From Megalodesulfovibrio gigas DSM 1382 = ATCC 19364 (GTDB lineage Bacteria; Desulfobacterota; Desulfovibrionia; Desulfovibrionales; Desulfovibrionaceae), in assembly GCF_000468495.1 (NCBI RefSeq), contig NC_022444.1, positions 2,140,709 to 2,180,383 on the forward strand: DNA of 39,675 bases. The letters are read 5' to 3'. Below the pieces are notes generated by a model. The model was given only the letters and a program-made list of their open reading frames with translations, did no database searches and was not told where the DNA came from. Positions 31,659 to 37,258 of this stretch are shown in pieces; the first letter of the stretch is position 1, and each line of letters opens with the position of its first letter. The position numbers and the translations under genes are program-made.

Positions 31659-31705
31659 CATGCCTCTCCTTGAAATAGCAAGGATAGACGATGAAACGCA
31701 CTGTC

Positions 31706-31752
31706 AACATAATCTATGGACTATTTTTTGCATATAAACATAAACTATATAC
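31706..31752. promoter_or_regulatory. Direct repeats in the XRE-flagellin divergent region (candidate operators)
   Basis: AACATAATCTATGGAC (31706-31721) and AACATAAACTATATAC (31737-31752), 12 of 16 bases identical and 31 bases apart, that is three helical turns. Between the divergent regulator and flagellin starts, these are natural binding sites for the XRE protein. Confidence 0.5.
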
Positions 31753-31770
31753 GAGTTTTCTAGCCGACAC
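31741..31770 (+). promoter_or_regulatory. Weak candidate sigma-28-type flagellin promoter
   Basis: TAAA at 31741 and GCCGACAC at 31763 resemble the -35 and -10 of flagellar class 3 promoters (TAAA-N15-GCCGATAA), but the spacer is 18 bases and the last bases differ. The site lies about 77 bases before the flagellin ATG. Confidence 0.3.
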
Positions 31771-31846
31771 CTCGTATATCAACAGTTTTTAGAGTTCCTG
31801 ACGAACGGCGCAGGTATTATTTTCCTAGCAAGGCGGGGATAGATCG

Positions 31847-33328
31847 ATGTCTCTGGTAATCAATCACAACCTGATGGCAATGAATGCCAGTCGGAACCTC
31901 GGCACCCATTATGATTCACTGAGCACATCCGTTCGACGTTTATCCTCGGGGTTGCGAGTGGATTCAGCGGCAGATGATGCAGCTGGGCTGGCTATCCGTG
32001 AAATGATGCGCGCCGATATTTCCACCATAAACCAAGGAATCCGAAACGCCAACGACGCTATATCAATGATTCAGGTGGCAGACGGAGCACTGCAGGTCAT
32101 CGACGAAAAGCTGATCCGTATGAAAGAGTTGGCAGAACAAGCAGCAACAGGAACCTATACTTCCGATCAAAGATTGATAATCAACTCTGAGTTTCAAGCA
32201 ATGGCATTGGAGATTCAAAGGATTTCAAAGTCAACAGACTTCAATGGGGTTAAACTTTTGGATGGTAGTCTAAGTGGCACTCATGATGGAACGTCGTTGA
32301 CTTCTTATGGGGCTGCAAAAATCCACTTCGGAACAGGTAATAATAGTTCTGAAGATTATTATTACGTTAACATTGCCGACGCAGGATTAGTTAATTTGGG
32401 CTTAGCGACAGAGCCACTGAATGTTCCTTATGTTAACAATGATATTGCAACCCAAGGAGTATGGTTCTTTATAAATAGTGGAGTGGAACTTGTTGGTGTT
32501 ATTCCCGTTGGAGCTCAGAATGTTTCAATTGAAATTAACAGCTACATTAATGACAACGACATTCAAGTATTCACAAGAGACGGGAAGCATTTAGCTGGAA
32601 CAAATCTTGATGATTATGTTTGGACAACAAGTTGGTTCACAACGCCTCCAAACAACATTACAAGAGGAAATGTGAATCAAACCCTCATAATTGAAGATAA
32701 CGGATTTTTTAGCAATGCCAAATATGACGACTCAAACTTAATAGATGGAAAGACTGTTAACTATGACTTTGCAAGACCCAACGTAGTTTCGAATTATCGC
32801 AACATGGAAATAAGATATAGCGGAGATTCAGATACAAACAACAATGGGCACACCGATGACGATGTGCCTGTCTCAAGTTCATATGAAAAACTAGAGATAA
32901 ATAATGTCAAAGAAGACCTTATAATCATTTCTGTTGGTGGTGGAGGGTTTGATGTTCGAGGAACTTGGGATGTCTTAGAAAATAATATTTCTGACTCATT
33001 TCTTCTTTCTGGAGGTGTAAAAGTCGAATCAATCGCAAGTCAAGAATTAGCACAAAGGATGCTAGGAAAAATTGATGCGGCCATTGTAAAAAAGGATGGC
33101 ATCCGTGCAAACCTCGGCGCACTGCAAAATCGTCTACAAAATACTGTCTCTAACCTTTCCATCCAGGCCGAAAACCTCCAAGCATCAGAATCCCGTATCT
33201 CCGACGTCGATGTTGCAACAGAGATGACCGAATTTGTGCGACACCAGGTACTAACACAATCGGCAGTAGCTATGCTTGCACAAGCGAATAGTCTGCCCAG
33301 AATGGCATTGCAATTAATTACAGGGTAA
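31847..33328 (+). CDS. Flagellin
   Basis: 493 residues, with GGCGGGGAT upstream of ATG 31847. The N-terminal D0/D1 part (1 to about 140) is canonical: S-L-V-I-N-H-N-L-M-A-M-N-A, L-S-S-G-L-R-V-D-S-A-A-D-D-A-A-G-L-A-I, A-N-D-A-I-S-M-I-Q-V-A-D-G-A-L, T-D-F-N-G-V-K-L-L-D-G. The C-terminal D1/D0 part (about 405-493) is also canonical: I-R-A-N-L-G-A-L-Q-N-R-L, E-S-R-I-S-D-V-D-V-A-T-E-M, and the ending A-Q-A-N-S-L-P-R-M-A-L-Q-L-I-T-G. The middle ~250 residues are an asparagine/aspartate-rich surface region (pre-peptidase-like V-E-L-V-G-V-I-P-V-G-A-Q-N-V-S-I). Full length and intact. A flagellin on an integrated AT-rich element is unusual; it may alter the filament surface of the host. Confidence 0.93.
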   Translation: MSLVINHNLMAMNASRNLGTHYDSLSTSVRRLSSGLRVDSAADDAAGLAIREMMRADISTINQGIRNANDAISMIQVADGALQVIDEKLIRMKELAEQAATGTYTSDQRLIINSEFQAMALEIQRISKSTDFNGVKLLDGSLSGTHDGTSLTSYGAAKIHFGTGNNSSEDYYYVNIADAGLVNLGLATEPLNVPYVNNDIATQGVWFFINSGVELVGVIPVGAQNVSIEINSYINDNDIQVFTRDGKHLAGTNLDDYVWTTSWFTTPPNNITRGNVNQTLIIEDNGFFSNAKYDDSNLIDGKTVNYDFARPNVVSNYRNMEIRYSGDSDTNNNGHTDDDVPVSSSYEKLEINNVKEDLIIISVGGGGFDVRGTWDVLENNISDSFLLSGGVKVESIASQELAQRMLGKIDAAIVKKDGIRANLGALQNRLQNTVSNLSIQAENLQASESRISDVDVATEMTEFVRHQVLTQSAVAMLAQANSLPRMALQLITG

Positions 33329-33449
33329 TCACTATTCAGCAATTTTAAATAGATATTTCCATAAAATGGGAGGTATCCATATGCTTTAAAAGCATCAATC
33401 ATGAGAAAGATGACGGTTTAAAATCAACAACCTCAAAATCGGAGGTATG

Positions 33450-33614
33450 ATGCAAACGAAGAAATGCTACAAGTGCGGTGAAGAGAACCTTTTGAAAGCA
33501 ACCGCCTGTTTCAATTGCGGATCAAAGCTTTCTAACGGTGCAGCAATCATGAACCTTTTTAAAATTGGTGGAATTCTCTTGCTCTTCTGGATAATCAGCA
33601 AGTATTACGGATAA
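33450..33614 (+). CDS. Zinc-ribbon membrane microprotein (54 residues)
   Basis: ATG 33450 (an in-frame ATG at 33447 sits too close to the GGAGGT). The N-terminus has a zinc ribbon C-Y-K-C-G...C-F-N-C-G (two C-x-x-C knuckles, residues 6-9 and 20-23). The C-terminus is one membrane segment (I-G-G-I-L-L-L-F-W-I-I) ending S-K-Y-Y-G. A strong terminator follows 8 bases after the stop. It is an independent small gene 120 bases downstream of flagellin; function unknown. Confidence 0.65.
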   Translation: MQTKKCYKCGEENLLKATACFNCGSKLSNGAAIMNLFKIGGILLLFWIISKYYG

Positions 33615-33621
33615 ATTCAAT

Positions 33622-33672
33622 TGGACTTCTTCTGAGGCAAGTTGTCTTCAGAAGGAGTCCATTTTCTTTTTT
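33622..33672 (+). terminator. Strong terminator after the zinc-ribbon microprotein
   Basis: Stem TGGACTTCTTCTGA with TCAGAAGGAGTCCA (one G-U pair), followed by ATTTTCTTTTTTT. Confidence 0.9.
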
Positions 33673-33739
33673 TAATTGCAGATGCAGATAAAGACCATCC
33701 GTGGGTAAGCTTAATTACAATGGTCAATTATCGATGAAT

Positions 33740-33755
33740 TTCGGTCAACCGAAAT
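33740..33755. repeat. Palindrome copy 2 (TTCGGTCAACCGAAAT)
   Basis: Exact repeat of the sequence at 30810-30825, here extended by one T on the left to a longer palindrome (TTTCGGTCAACCGAAA). It lies about 270 bases before the gene at 34022. Confidence 0.6.
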
Positions 33756-33850
33756 CTTGAGTGAATATTTCCACACTCCCTTTTTTTGTGCAGCTGTCAC
33801 GACTCGCCCTGTATTTCGCACATAAACGCCCTCCAGCTCGAAATTTCATC

Positions 33851-33903
33851 AAACCCCTGCCCAACTCTGCCCCATAAGCCAAAACGGGCAGGAGGAGGGG
33901 TTT
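33851..33903. repeat. Long imperfect hairpin
   Basis: AAACCCCTGCCC (33851-33862) pairs with GGGCAGGAGGAGGGGTTT (33886-33903) with a GGA bulge. No U-tract follows on either strand, so it is not a simple terminator; a replication, nicking or RNA structural role is possible. Confidence 0.4.
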
Positions 33904-34021
33904 ATGCACGTTCCAGAGGCCATTGGCAAAAGGGGTTCAAACGGCAAGTTCCTCTAATTCGTGACTCTTTGTTGTCCTTCCTAAAGATATCCCATGGAAA
34001 ACACCACTGGAGGTATCGACA

Positions 34022-34438
34022 ATGGCGAAAAAAATATCACCCGAGAACAAGAAGCAGGTGATGGAGTCGAAGTACGATCCGATCAAGCTTCGGCAGTTGT
34101 GTGAAGCAGGTGTCACCGCCATGGAGGCAAAGCAGGCCCTGGGCTTGAGTTCCATGCAGAGCTTGCGTCAGCACCTGATGAGACTTTCCGTCGAATCACA
34201 GAACCTCATGACCCTACCCGGATTGTATGAGAGAAGCTCAACTCGGGCTAGATTGACGAAACAAGGGATCAAACTTTCCCTCTCCAAGCTCAAGGCTTCC
34301 GGGATCGAGTACCCCGAGAACACCGAATTTCGCATGGAGTTCGATGAGGAGCGAAATCAAATTCTCCTGACCTGGATGGGCATAGGCACCGGCCAAGTCG
34401 ACCAATACGAACCCTCAGACATTTCGAATGTAAGGTAA
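34022..34438 (+). CDS. Small protein with HTH-like N-terminus and AbrB-like C-terminus
   Basis: 138 residues; GGAGGTATCGACA precedes ATG 34022. Residues about 25-60 (L-R-Q-L-C-E-A-G-V-T-A-M-E-A-K-Q-A-L-G-L-S-S-M-Q-S-L-R-Q-H-L) look like a helix-turn-helix. The last ~40 (G-I-K-L-S-L-S-K-L-K-A-S-G-I-E-Y-P-E-N-T-E-F-R-M-E-F-D-E-E-R-N-Q-I-L-L-T-W) resemble a swapped-hairpin AbrB/SpoVT half. The gene at 35930 has the same two-part layout. Probably DNA-binding; family not recognised. Single-gene unit closed by a terminator. Confidence 0.6.
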   Translation: MAKKISPENKKQVMESKYDPIKLRQLCEAGVTAMEAKQALGLSSMQSLRQHLMRLSVESQNLMTLPGLYERSSTRARLTKQGIKLSLSKLKASGIEYPENTEFRMEFDEERNQILLTWMGIGTGQVDQYEPSDISNVR

Positions 34439-34441
34439 AAA

Positions 34442-34488
34442 GGGGAGCCACGGCAATAAAGCTGCTGTGGCTCCCACTGTCTTTTTTT
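34442..34488 (+). terminator. Terminator after the 34022 gene
   Basis: Stem GGGAGCCACGGCA / TGCTGTGGCTCCC (one wobble), then ACTGTC and TTTTTTT. It begins a few bases after the stop. Confidence 0.9.
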
Positions 34489-34758
34489 ATAAGAGGTTTA
34501 ACAACATGAAGCTGGGGGCTGTCATCATACAGTTACTTGTCTATCCTGTCTCACACAAGCTCTCATTGACATTGCTGTAAATAAATTTTTTCCGTCAATG
34601 ATGGAATTCAAAAAGCAATCTTTGTACAGGGCGAGAATTCTTCTCTACTTATCCATGTTATTGAAGTAAAAACCTGGAATGGGTGAGCTTGATGAATTAG
34701 CAATCACAATGAAACCGCCCATCAACTTAGACGCAATTATAGGCTAGAAATCGAACTT
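34489..34758. other. Non-coding gap between convergent terminators
   Basis: About 270 AT-rich bases. A CATTGAC/GTCAATG inverted pair is visible near 34566-34605. No supported gene. Confidence 0.4.
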
Positions 34759-34793
34759 AAAAAAGGGGCTGTGACGCCAAAGCATCACAACCC
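34759..34793 (-). terminator. Terminator of the 34804 gene
   Basis: On the minus strand: GGGTTGTGATGC, loop TTTG, GCGTCACAGCCC (12 bp with two wobbles), then C and TTTTTT. It begins 10 bases after the stop of the minus-strand gene. Confidence 0.85.
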
Positions 34794-34803
34794 AATTTCC
34801 TTT

Positions 34804-35010
34804 TTACATTTCTATAACAATTTTAATGTGTTCAAATATTCTATATGTAACATCCAGATCATCAATGTCATAATCTTCATTGCCAATCGCAACAGGTTTC
34901 ATCATCACACGTATAGTTGCATCTTCAGGTATTTTATGTTTTGCAACAAATGCATGAATACAACGTGCAACAAAAAACTTTAATCCTTCTTCTTCGAAAT
35001 CAATTTGCAT
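34804..35010 (-). CDS. Unknown small acidic protein (68 residues)
   Basis: Start ATG 35010 with GGAG 8 bases upstream; the frame extends to 35040 without an SD. Product M-Q-I-D-F-E-E-E-G-L-K-F-F-V-A-R-C-I-H-A-F-V-A-K-H-K-I, then a likely beta strand A-T-I-R-V-M-M-K-P-V and an acidic D-Y-D-I-D-D-L-D-V. Not recognised. It has its own SD and terminator, so it is a real single-gene unit; small acidic proteins on mobile elements can be anti-defence or regulatory factors, but nothing here proves that. Confidence 0.55.
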   Translation of the reverse strand: MQIDFEEEGLKFFVARCIHAFVAKHKIPEDATIRVMMKPVAIGNEDYDIDDLDVTYRIFEHIKIVIEM

Positions 35011-35297
35011 TATAATATCTCCATTTAAATTGTTATACAATCAATGCATCACGCTGATACAATTCATGCGCGTTTGCATTGCAGACTATACGTGACATAT
35101 ATTTATACAAAATTTTATGAAAATTCGATGCTTGCGATCTTGAAGGCATTGTATAAGGGATAATCTGGACATGCGTATGGTGAGCATATTGAACTTAAAG
35201 AGTGGATAGATATTAAACTTCGCCCTCGTGACCACCTTTGCCGTTCAGGATATCCTCCCAAAAGAAAAATCCACTTGAATGCTGATTGGAGGATCAA

Positions 35298-35546
35298 ATG
35301 AATAACTCGAATGATAGCAAAGCAAACATTGACATACTAGATGAACTCATAATCAATTTTCGACCAATAGAGCAATTGTTCAAAGTCATGTCTGCCACTG
35401 ATGCTTCAATTGGTGGTGATCTTGTGCGTCAATATGCGGAGATTGGATTATGCTTGACAGCAATTTTTCGGATACATCTTACAAAAAACTTTACTTCAAA
35501 CGGCGAAAACATGGACGACAAGATAGAATGTAATCATAATTCTTAA
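35298..35546 (+). CDS. Unknown small protein (82 residues)
   Basis: Start ATG 35298, six bases after GGAGG. Helical core: I-D-I-L-D-E-L-I-I-N-F-R-P-I-E-Q-L-F-K-V-M and I-G-G-D-L-V-R-Q-Y-A-E-I-G-L-C-L-T-A-I-F-R-I, with an asparagine-rich end. No family recognised. It is followed 38 bases later by its own terminator. Confidence 0.5.
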   Translation: MNNSNDSKANIDILDELIINFRPIEQLFKVMSATDASIGGDLVRQYAEIGLCLTAIFRIHLTKNFTSNGENMDDKIECNHNS

Positions 35547-35583
35547 GATTGATTACAAATCATATCTAATCACATTACTCATG

Positions 35584-35620
35584 GTGTTTTGATTGGAATA
35601 TCAAAACACAGCAGTTTTTT
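35584..35620 (+). terminator. Terminator of the 35298 gene
   Basis: Perfect 10-bp stem GTGTTTTGAT / ATCAAAACAC with a 6-base loop, then AGCAGTTTTTT. Confidence 0.8.
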
Positions 35621-35818
35621 AGTTGAATTAACTATGTCGTGAACGCATTTTTTATTATGAGTACGCCTTCTGTGCAGCACATTGAACTCTAATATCGTTG
35701 TGAGGCTTTAAATGCCCATCTCATTGCAAATGATTATAATTTAGATTTATAATTGTCGGCTTTTGAAGTATCAACGGCAACATGTCTTCATCTCTTGCCG
35801 GTCGTTGCGCTATCGGTC

Positions 35819-35846
35819 TTGACAAAATGAATTTCAATGCTATGAT
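35819..35846 (+). promoter_or_regulatory. Sigma-70 promoter for the 35930 gene
   Basis: Perfect -35 TTGACA (35819-35824), 16-base spacer, -10 TATGAT (35841-35846). The transcript would start about 75 bases before the ATG. Confidence 0.75.
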
Positions 35847-35929
35847 GGAATTTGCTTAAGACTCTGACAACCACCACTGCAATTAACTGCCAGATTTAAT
35901 TCAATTTTACTACCTGAAGGAGATAGACT

Positions 35930-36325
35930 ATGAATGACCAGGGAACTAAAAAGAGAAAGGTTTCTGAGGAGGAGATCAACAATTTTGCACATGCACTTGT
36001 TGATAAATTCAAAGACAAGAATGATAATGACGAAATTTATCATTCTGAAATTTCGGGACAATTCAATGTCTCTTCCTCTGTGGTCGATAAAATTTACATC
36101 AGGGCAATCGCACTTGGCCTTCCGAAGTTGATTTTAAAACAGAAAGAGAAGAAAAACGACTCAACAGAAAATCCTTTTATCAACGATCGCATGAGCATAA
36201 TGATCGGAAAATCAGTTATCAACAGACTCAATGAACAAATCGAAAATGATAAATTCGAGGTCAAAGACGAATTCAAAGTTGAACTTGATGACGACAAGAT
36301 AGTTCTGACTAGAATTAAAAATTAG
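35930..36325 (+). CDS. Small protein with HTH-like region and AbrB-like C-terminus
   Basis: 131 residues; AAGGAG lies 7 bases upstream. Lysine/glutamate-rich N-terminus, an HTH-like part (E-I-S-G-Q-F-N-V-S-S-S-V-V-D-K-I-Y-I-R-A-I-A-L-G, about 42-65), a charged linker, and a C-terminus I-G-K-S-V-I-N-R-L-N-E-Q ... F-E-V-K-D-E-F-K-V-E-L-D-D-D-K-I-V-L-T-R-I matching the 'G-x-V...L...Y-x-x-G-D-x-V-x-V-x-x-x-D-x-x-I-x-L' rhythm of AbrB/SpoVT folds. Same architecture as the 34022 product, so the two may be distant paralogues. Strong own promoter and terminator. Confidence 0.6.
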   Translation: MNDQGTKKRKVSEEEINNFAHALVDKFKDKNDNDEIYHSEISGQFNVSSSVVDKIYIRAIALGLPKLILKQKEKKNDSTENPFINDRMSIMIGKSVINRLNEQIENDKFEVKDEFKVELDDDKIVLTRIKN

Positions 36326-36348
36326 TCAAACAACTTGAATTACTCCAA

Positions 36349-36382
36349 GGGGCGGTGCTTTTCGCATCGCCCTCTTTTTTAT
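36349..36382 (+). terminator. Terminator of the 35930 gene
   Basis: Stem GGGCGGTGC / GCATCGCCC (one wobble) with a short loop, then TCTTTTTT. Confidence 0.85.
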
Positions 36383-36511
36383 TAATTACATCTATGATTT
36401 GTTTTAATTATATCAAACATGAGTTCTATCAAGCTTTCAAGCCAGTGCCTTTGAAAATGATTTTGGATATCCTTTTGAAGTTTTCAATATTTAAATCAAA
36501 AGGATGCTCCC

Positions 36512-36898
36512 ATGTCGAACGATGAATCCTGGAACGTGATCTACACCTACACCCGTGCCCAGGCAATCGCAGATGGAGTTCTGGTCGATGTCACAACGCA
36601 GGCCAGGCAGTCCGGTTTTAAGGTGCCCGTGGCCGTGACTGAACGGCTGTTCCACCAGTACATCATCCCGCCTCCTGGGCTCGAAGGAGAGGGCCAGAGC
36701 ATCGAAGGCAGACTCCACGATCTTTTTTTCCAAAGCATCATGACCGCCCAAAAGGCTCGTGGCAAGGACCGGGTGGCGTTCGAGGTGCTGTTCTTGATGC
36801 GTCCCGGAGAGCATGAGACCGTGCACTGCATCCTTCACATAGGACCCGGAGATGCAGGCGAACCCGTAGTGACAATCATGCTGCCAGGGGATGAATGA
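36512..36898 (+). CDS. DUF6573 family protein (intact copy)
   Basis: 128 residues; AGGATG lies upstream of ATG 36512. The family signature is plain: V-I-Y-T-Y-T-R-A-Q-A-I-A-D-G-V-L-V-D-V (about 9-27), G-F-K-V-P-V-A-V-T, E-G-Q-S-I-E-G-R-L-H-D-L, then V-A-F-E-V-L-F-L-M. DUF6573 proteins are common on plasmids and integrative elements and have no known activity. GC content is higher than the flanks, suggesting a different origin. A decayed paralogue lies at 30929-31317. The stop overlaps the start of the next frame (ATGAATGA). Confidence 0.85.
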   Translation: MSNDESWNVIYTYTRAQAIADGVLVDVTTQARQSGFKVPVAVTERLFHQYIIPPPGLEGEGQSIEGRLHDLFFQSIMTAQKARGKDRVAFEVLFLMRPGEHETVHCILHIGPGDAGEPVVTIMLPGDE

Positions 36899-37103
36899 GG
36901 AGGGCTGCCCCAAACCCGGTCCCTTGGGATTCCCTGGGCCAGGTCCTTGGTTTCCCCTTGGCATTGGGCCATACTGGGGCCCTCCTGGGAGAAAAATTGG
37001 GGGATGGGCTTTCCTGTCCCCCTTGGCCAACATCCCAGGAAAATTTATTTTTGCCCCAAAGACTGTATTTGTCCCAGCACCGCAGGGATACAATCATCTG
37101 TAA
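36891..37103 (+). CDS. Possible Gly/Pro-rich small protein in a GGG/CCC tract
   Basis: Frame of 70 residues overlapping the DUF6573 stop. Product M-N-E-E-G-C-P-K-P-G-P-L-G-F-P-G-P-G-P-W-F-P-L-G continuing G-P-Y-W-G-P-P-G, then a more ordinary end (P-L-A-N-I-P-G-K-F-I-F-A-P-K). An alternative frame from ATG 36895 is equally long, so coding is uncertain; the underlying DNA is very skewed in runs of G and C, which alone can create such frames. Confidence 0.35.
   Translation: MNEEGCPKPGPLGFPGPGPWFPLGIGPYWGPPGRKIGGWAFLSPLANIPGKFIFAPKTVFVPAPQGYNHL
36898..37050. repeat. GGG/CCC-rich structured tract
   Basis: A ~150-base island inside AT-rich DNA built from alternating GGG and CCC runs (CCCTTGGG, CCCTGGGCC, TTCCCCTTGG, GGGGCCC, CCTGGG). 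It could fold into several exclusive hairpins, and G-runs at 36976-37008 (GGGG, GGG, GGGGG, GGG with loops of 7, 9 and 2) fit a G-quadruplex pattern. Confidence 0.5.
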
Positions 37104-37131
37104 TTAAACGAGAATTTTATTAAAAAAATTC

Positions 37132-37159
37132 TTGCGCTTTTTTCCGGTCATGGTATAAT
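37132..37159 (+). promoter_or_regulatory. Promoter of the helicase gene
   Basis: -35 TTGCGC (37132-37137), 16-base spacer, perfect -10 TATAAT (37154-37159). It gives a leader of about 90 bases before the ATG at 37259. Confidence 0.7.
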
Positions 37160-37202
37160 TTAAAAATTGATCTTTGAAAATCAAGACAGCTTGTACGAAT
37201 CG

Positions 37203-37227
37203 GCTGCTGATCAAGCAGCACGTGCTG
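37203..37227 (+). promoter_or_regulatory. Overlapping palindromes in the helicase leader
   Basis: GCTGCT-GATCA-AGCAGC (37203-37219) and the perfect palindrome CAGCACGTGCTG (37216-37227) share CAGC, so their hairpins exclude each other. They sit between the promoter and the SD (AGGAG), suggesting an attenuator or a binding site for a regulator. Confidence 0.5.
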
Positions 37228-37258
37228 GTGCTCCCGGTGTTTATTATAGGAGCACTAA

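Larger units (their letters stand above)
33615..34021. other. Intergenic region with terminator, palindrome copy 2 and a long hairpin
   Basis: About 400 bases with no accepted gene. Contents are listed separately: the terminator at 33622, the TTCGGTCAACCGAAAT palindrome at 33740, and an imperfect long hairpin at 33851-33903. A plus-strand frame at 33786-34061 lacks an SD and runs through the hairpin, so it is not accepted. Confidence 0.5.
35547..35929. other. Intergenic region: terminator then promoter
   Basis: About 380 bases holding the terminator of the previous gene and, near its right end, a clear sigma-70 promoter for the 35930 gene. No gene seen between them. Confidence 0.5.

Noticed and set aside
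33786-34061. 91-codon plus-strand frame
   Set aside because: No SD, crosses the long hairpin and runs 40 bases into the better-supported gene at 34022.
36491-37093. 200-codon minus-strand frame opposite DUF6573
   Set aside because: Antisense to a recognised family gene and extends through the G/C-run tract; no SD.
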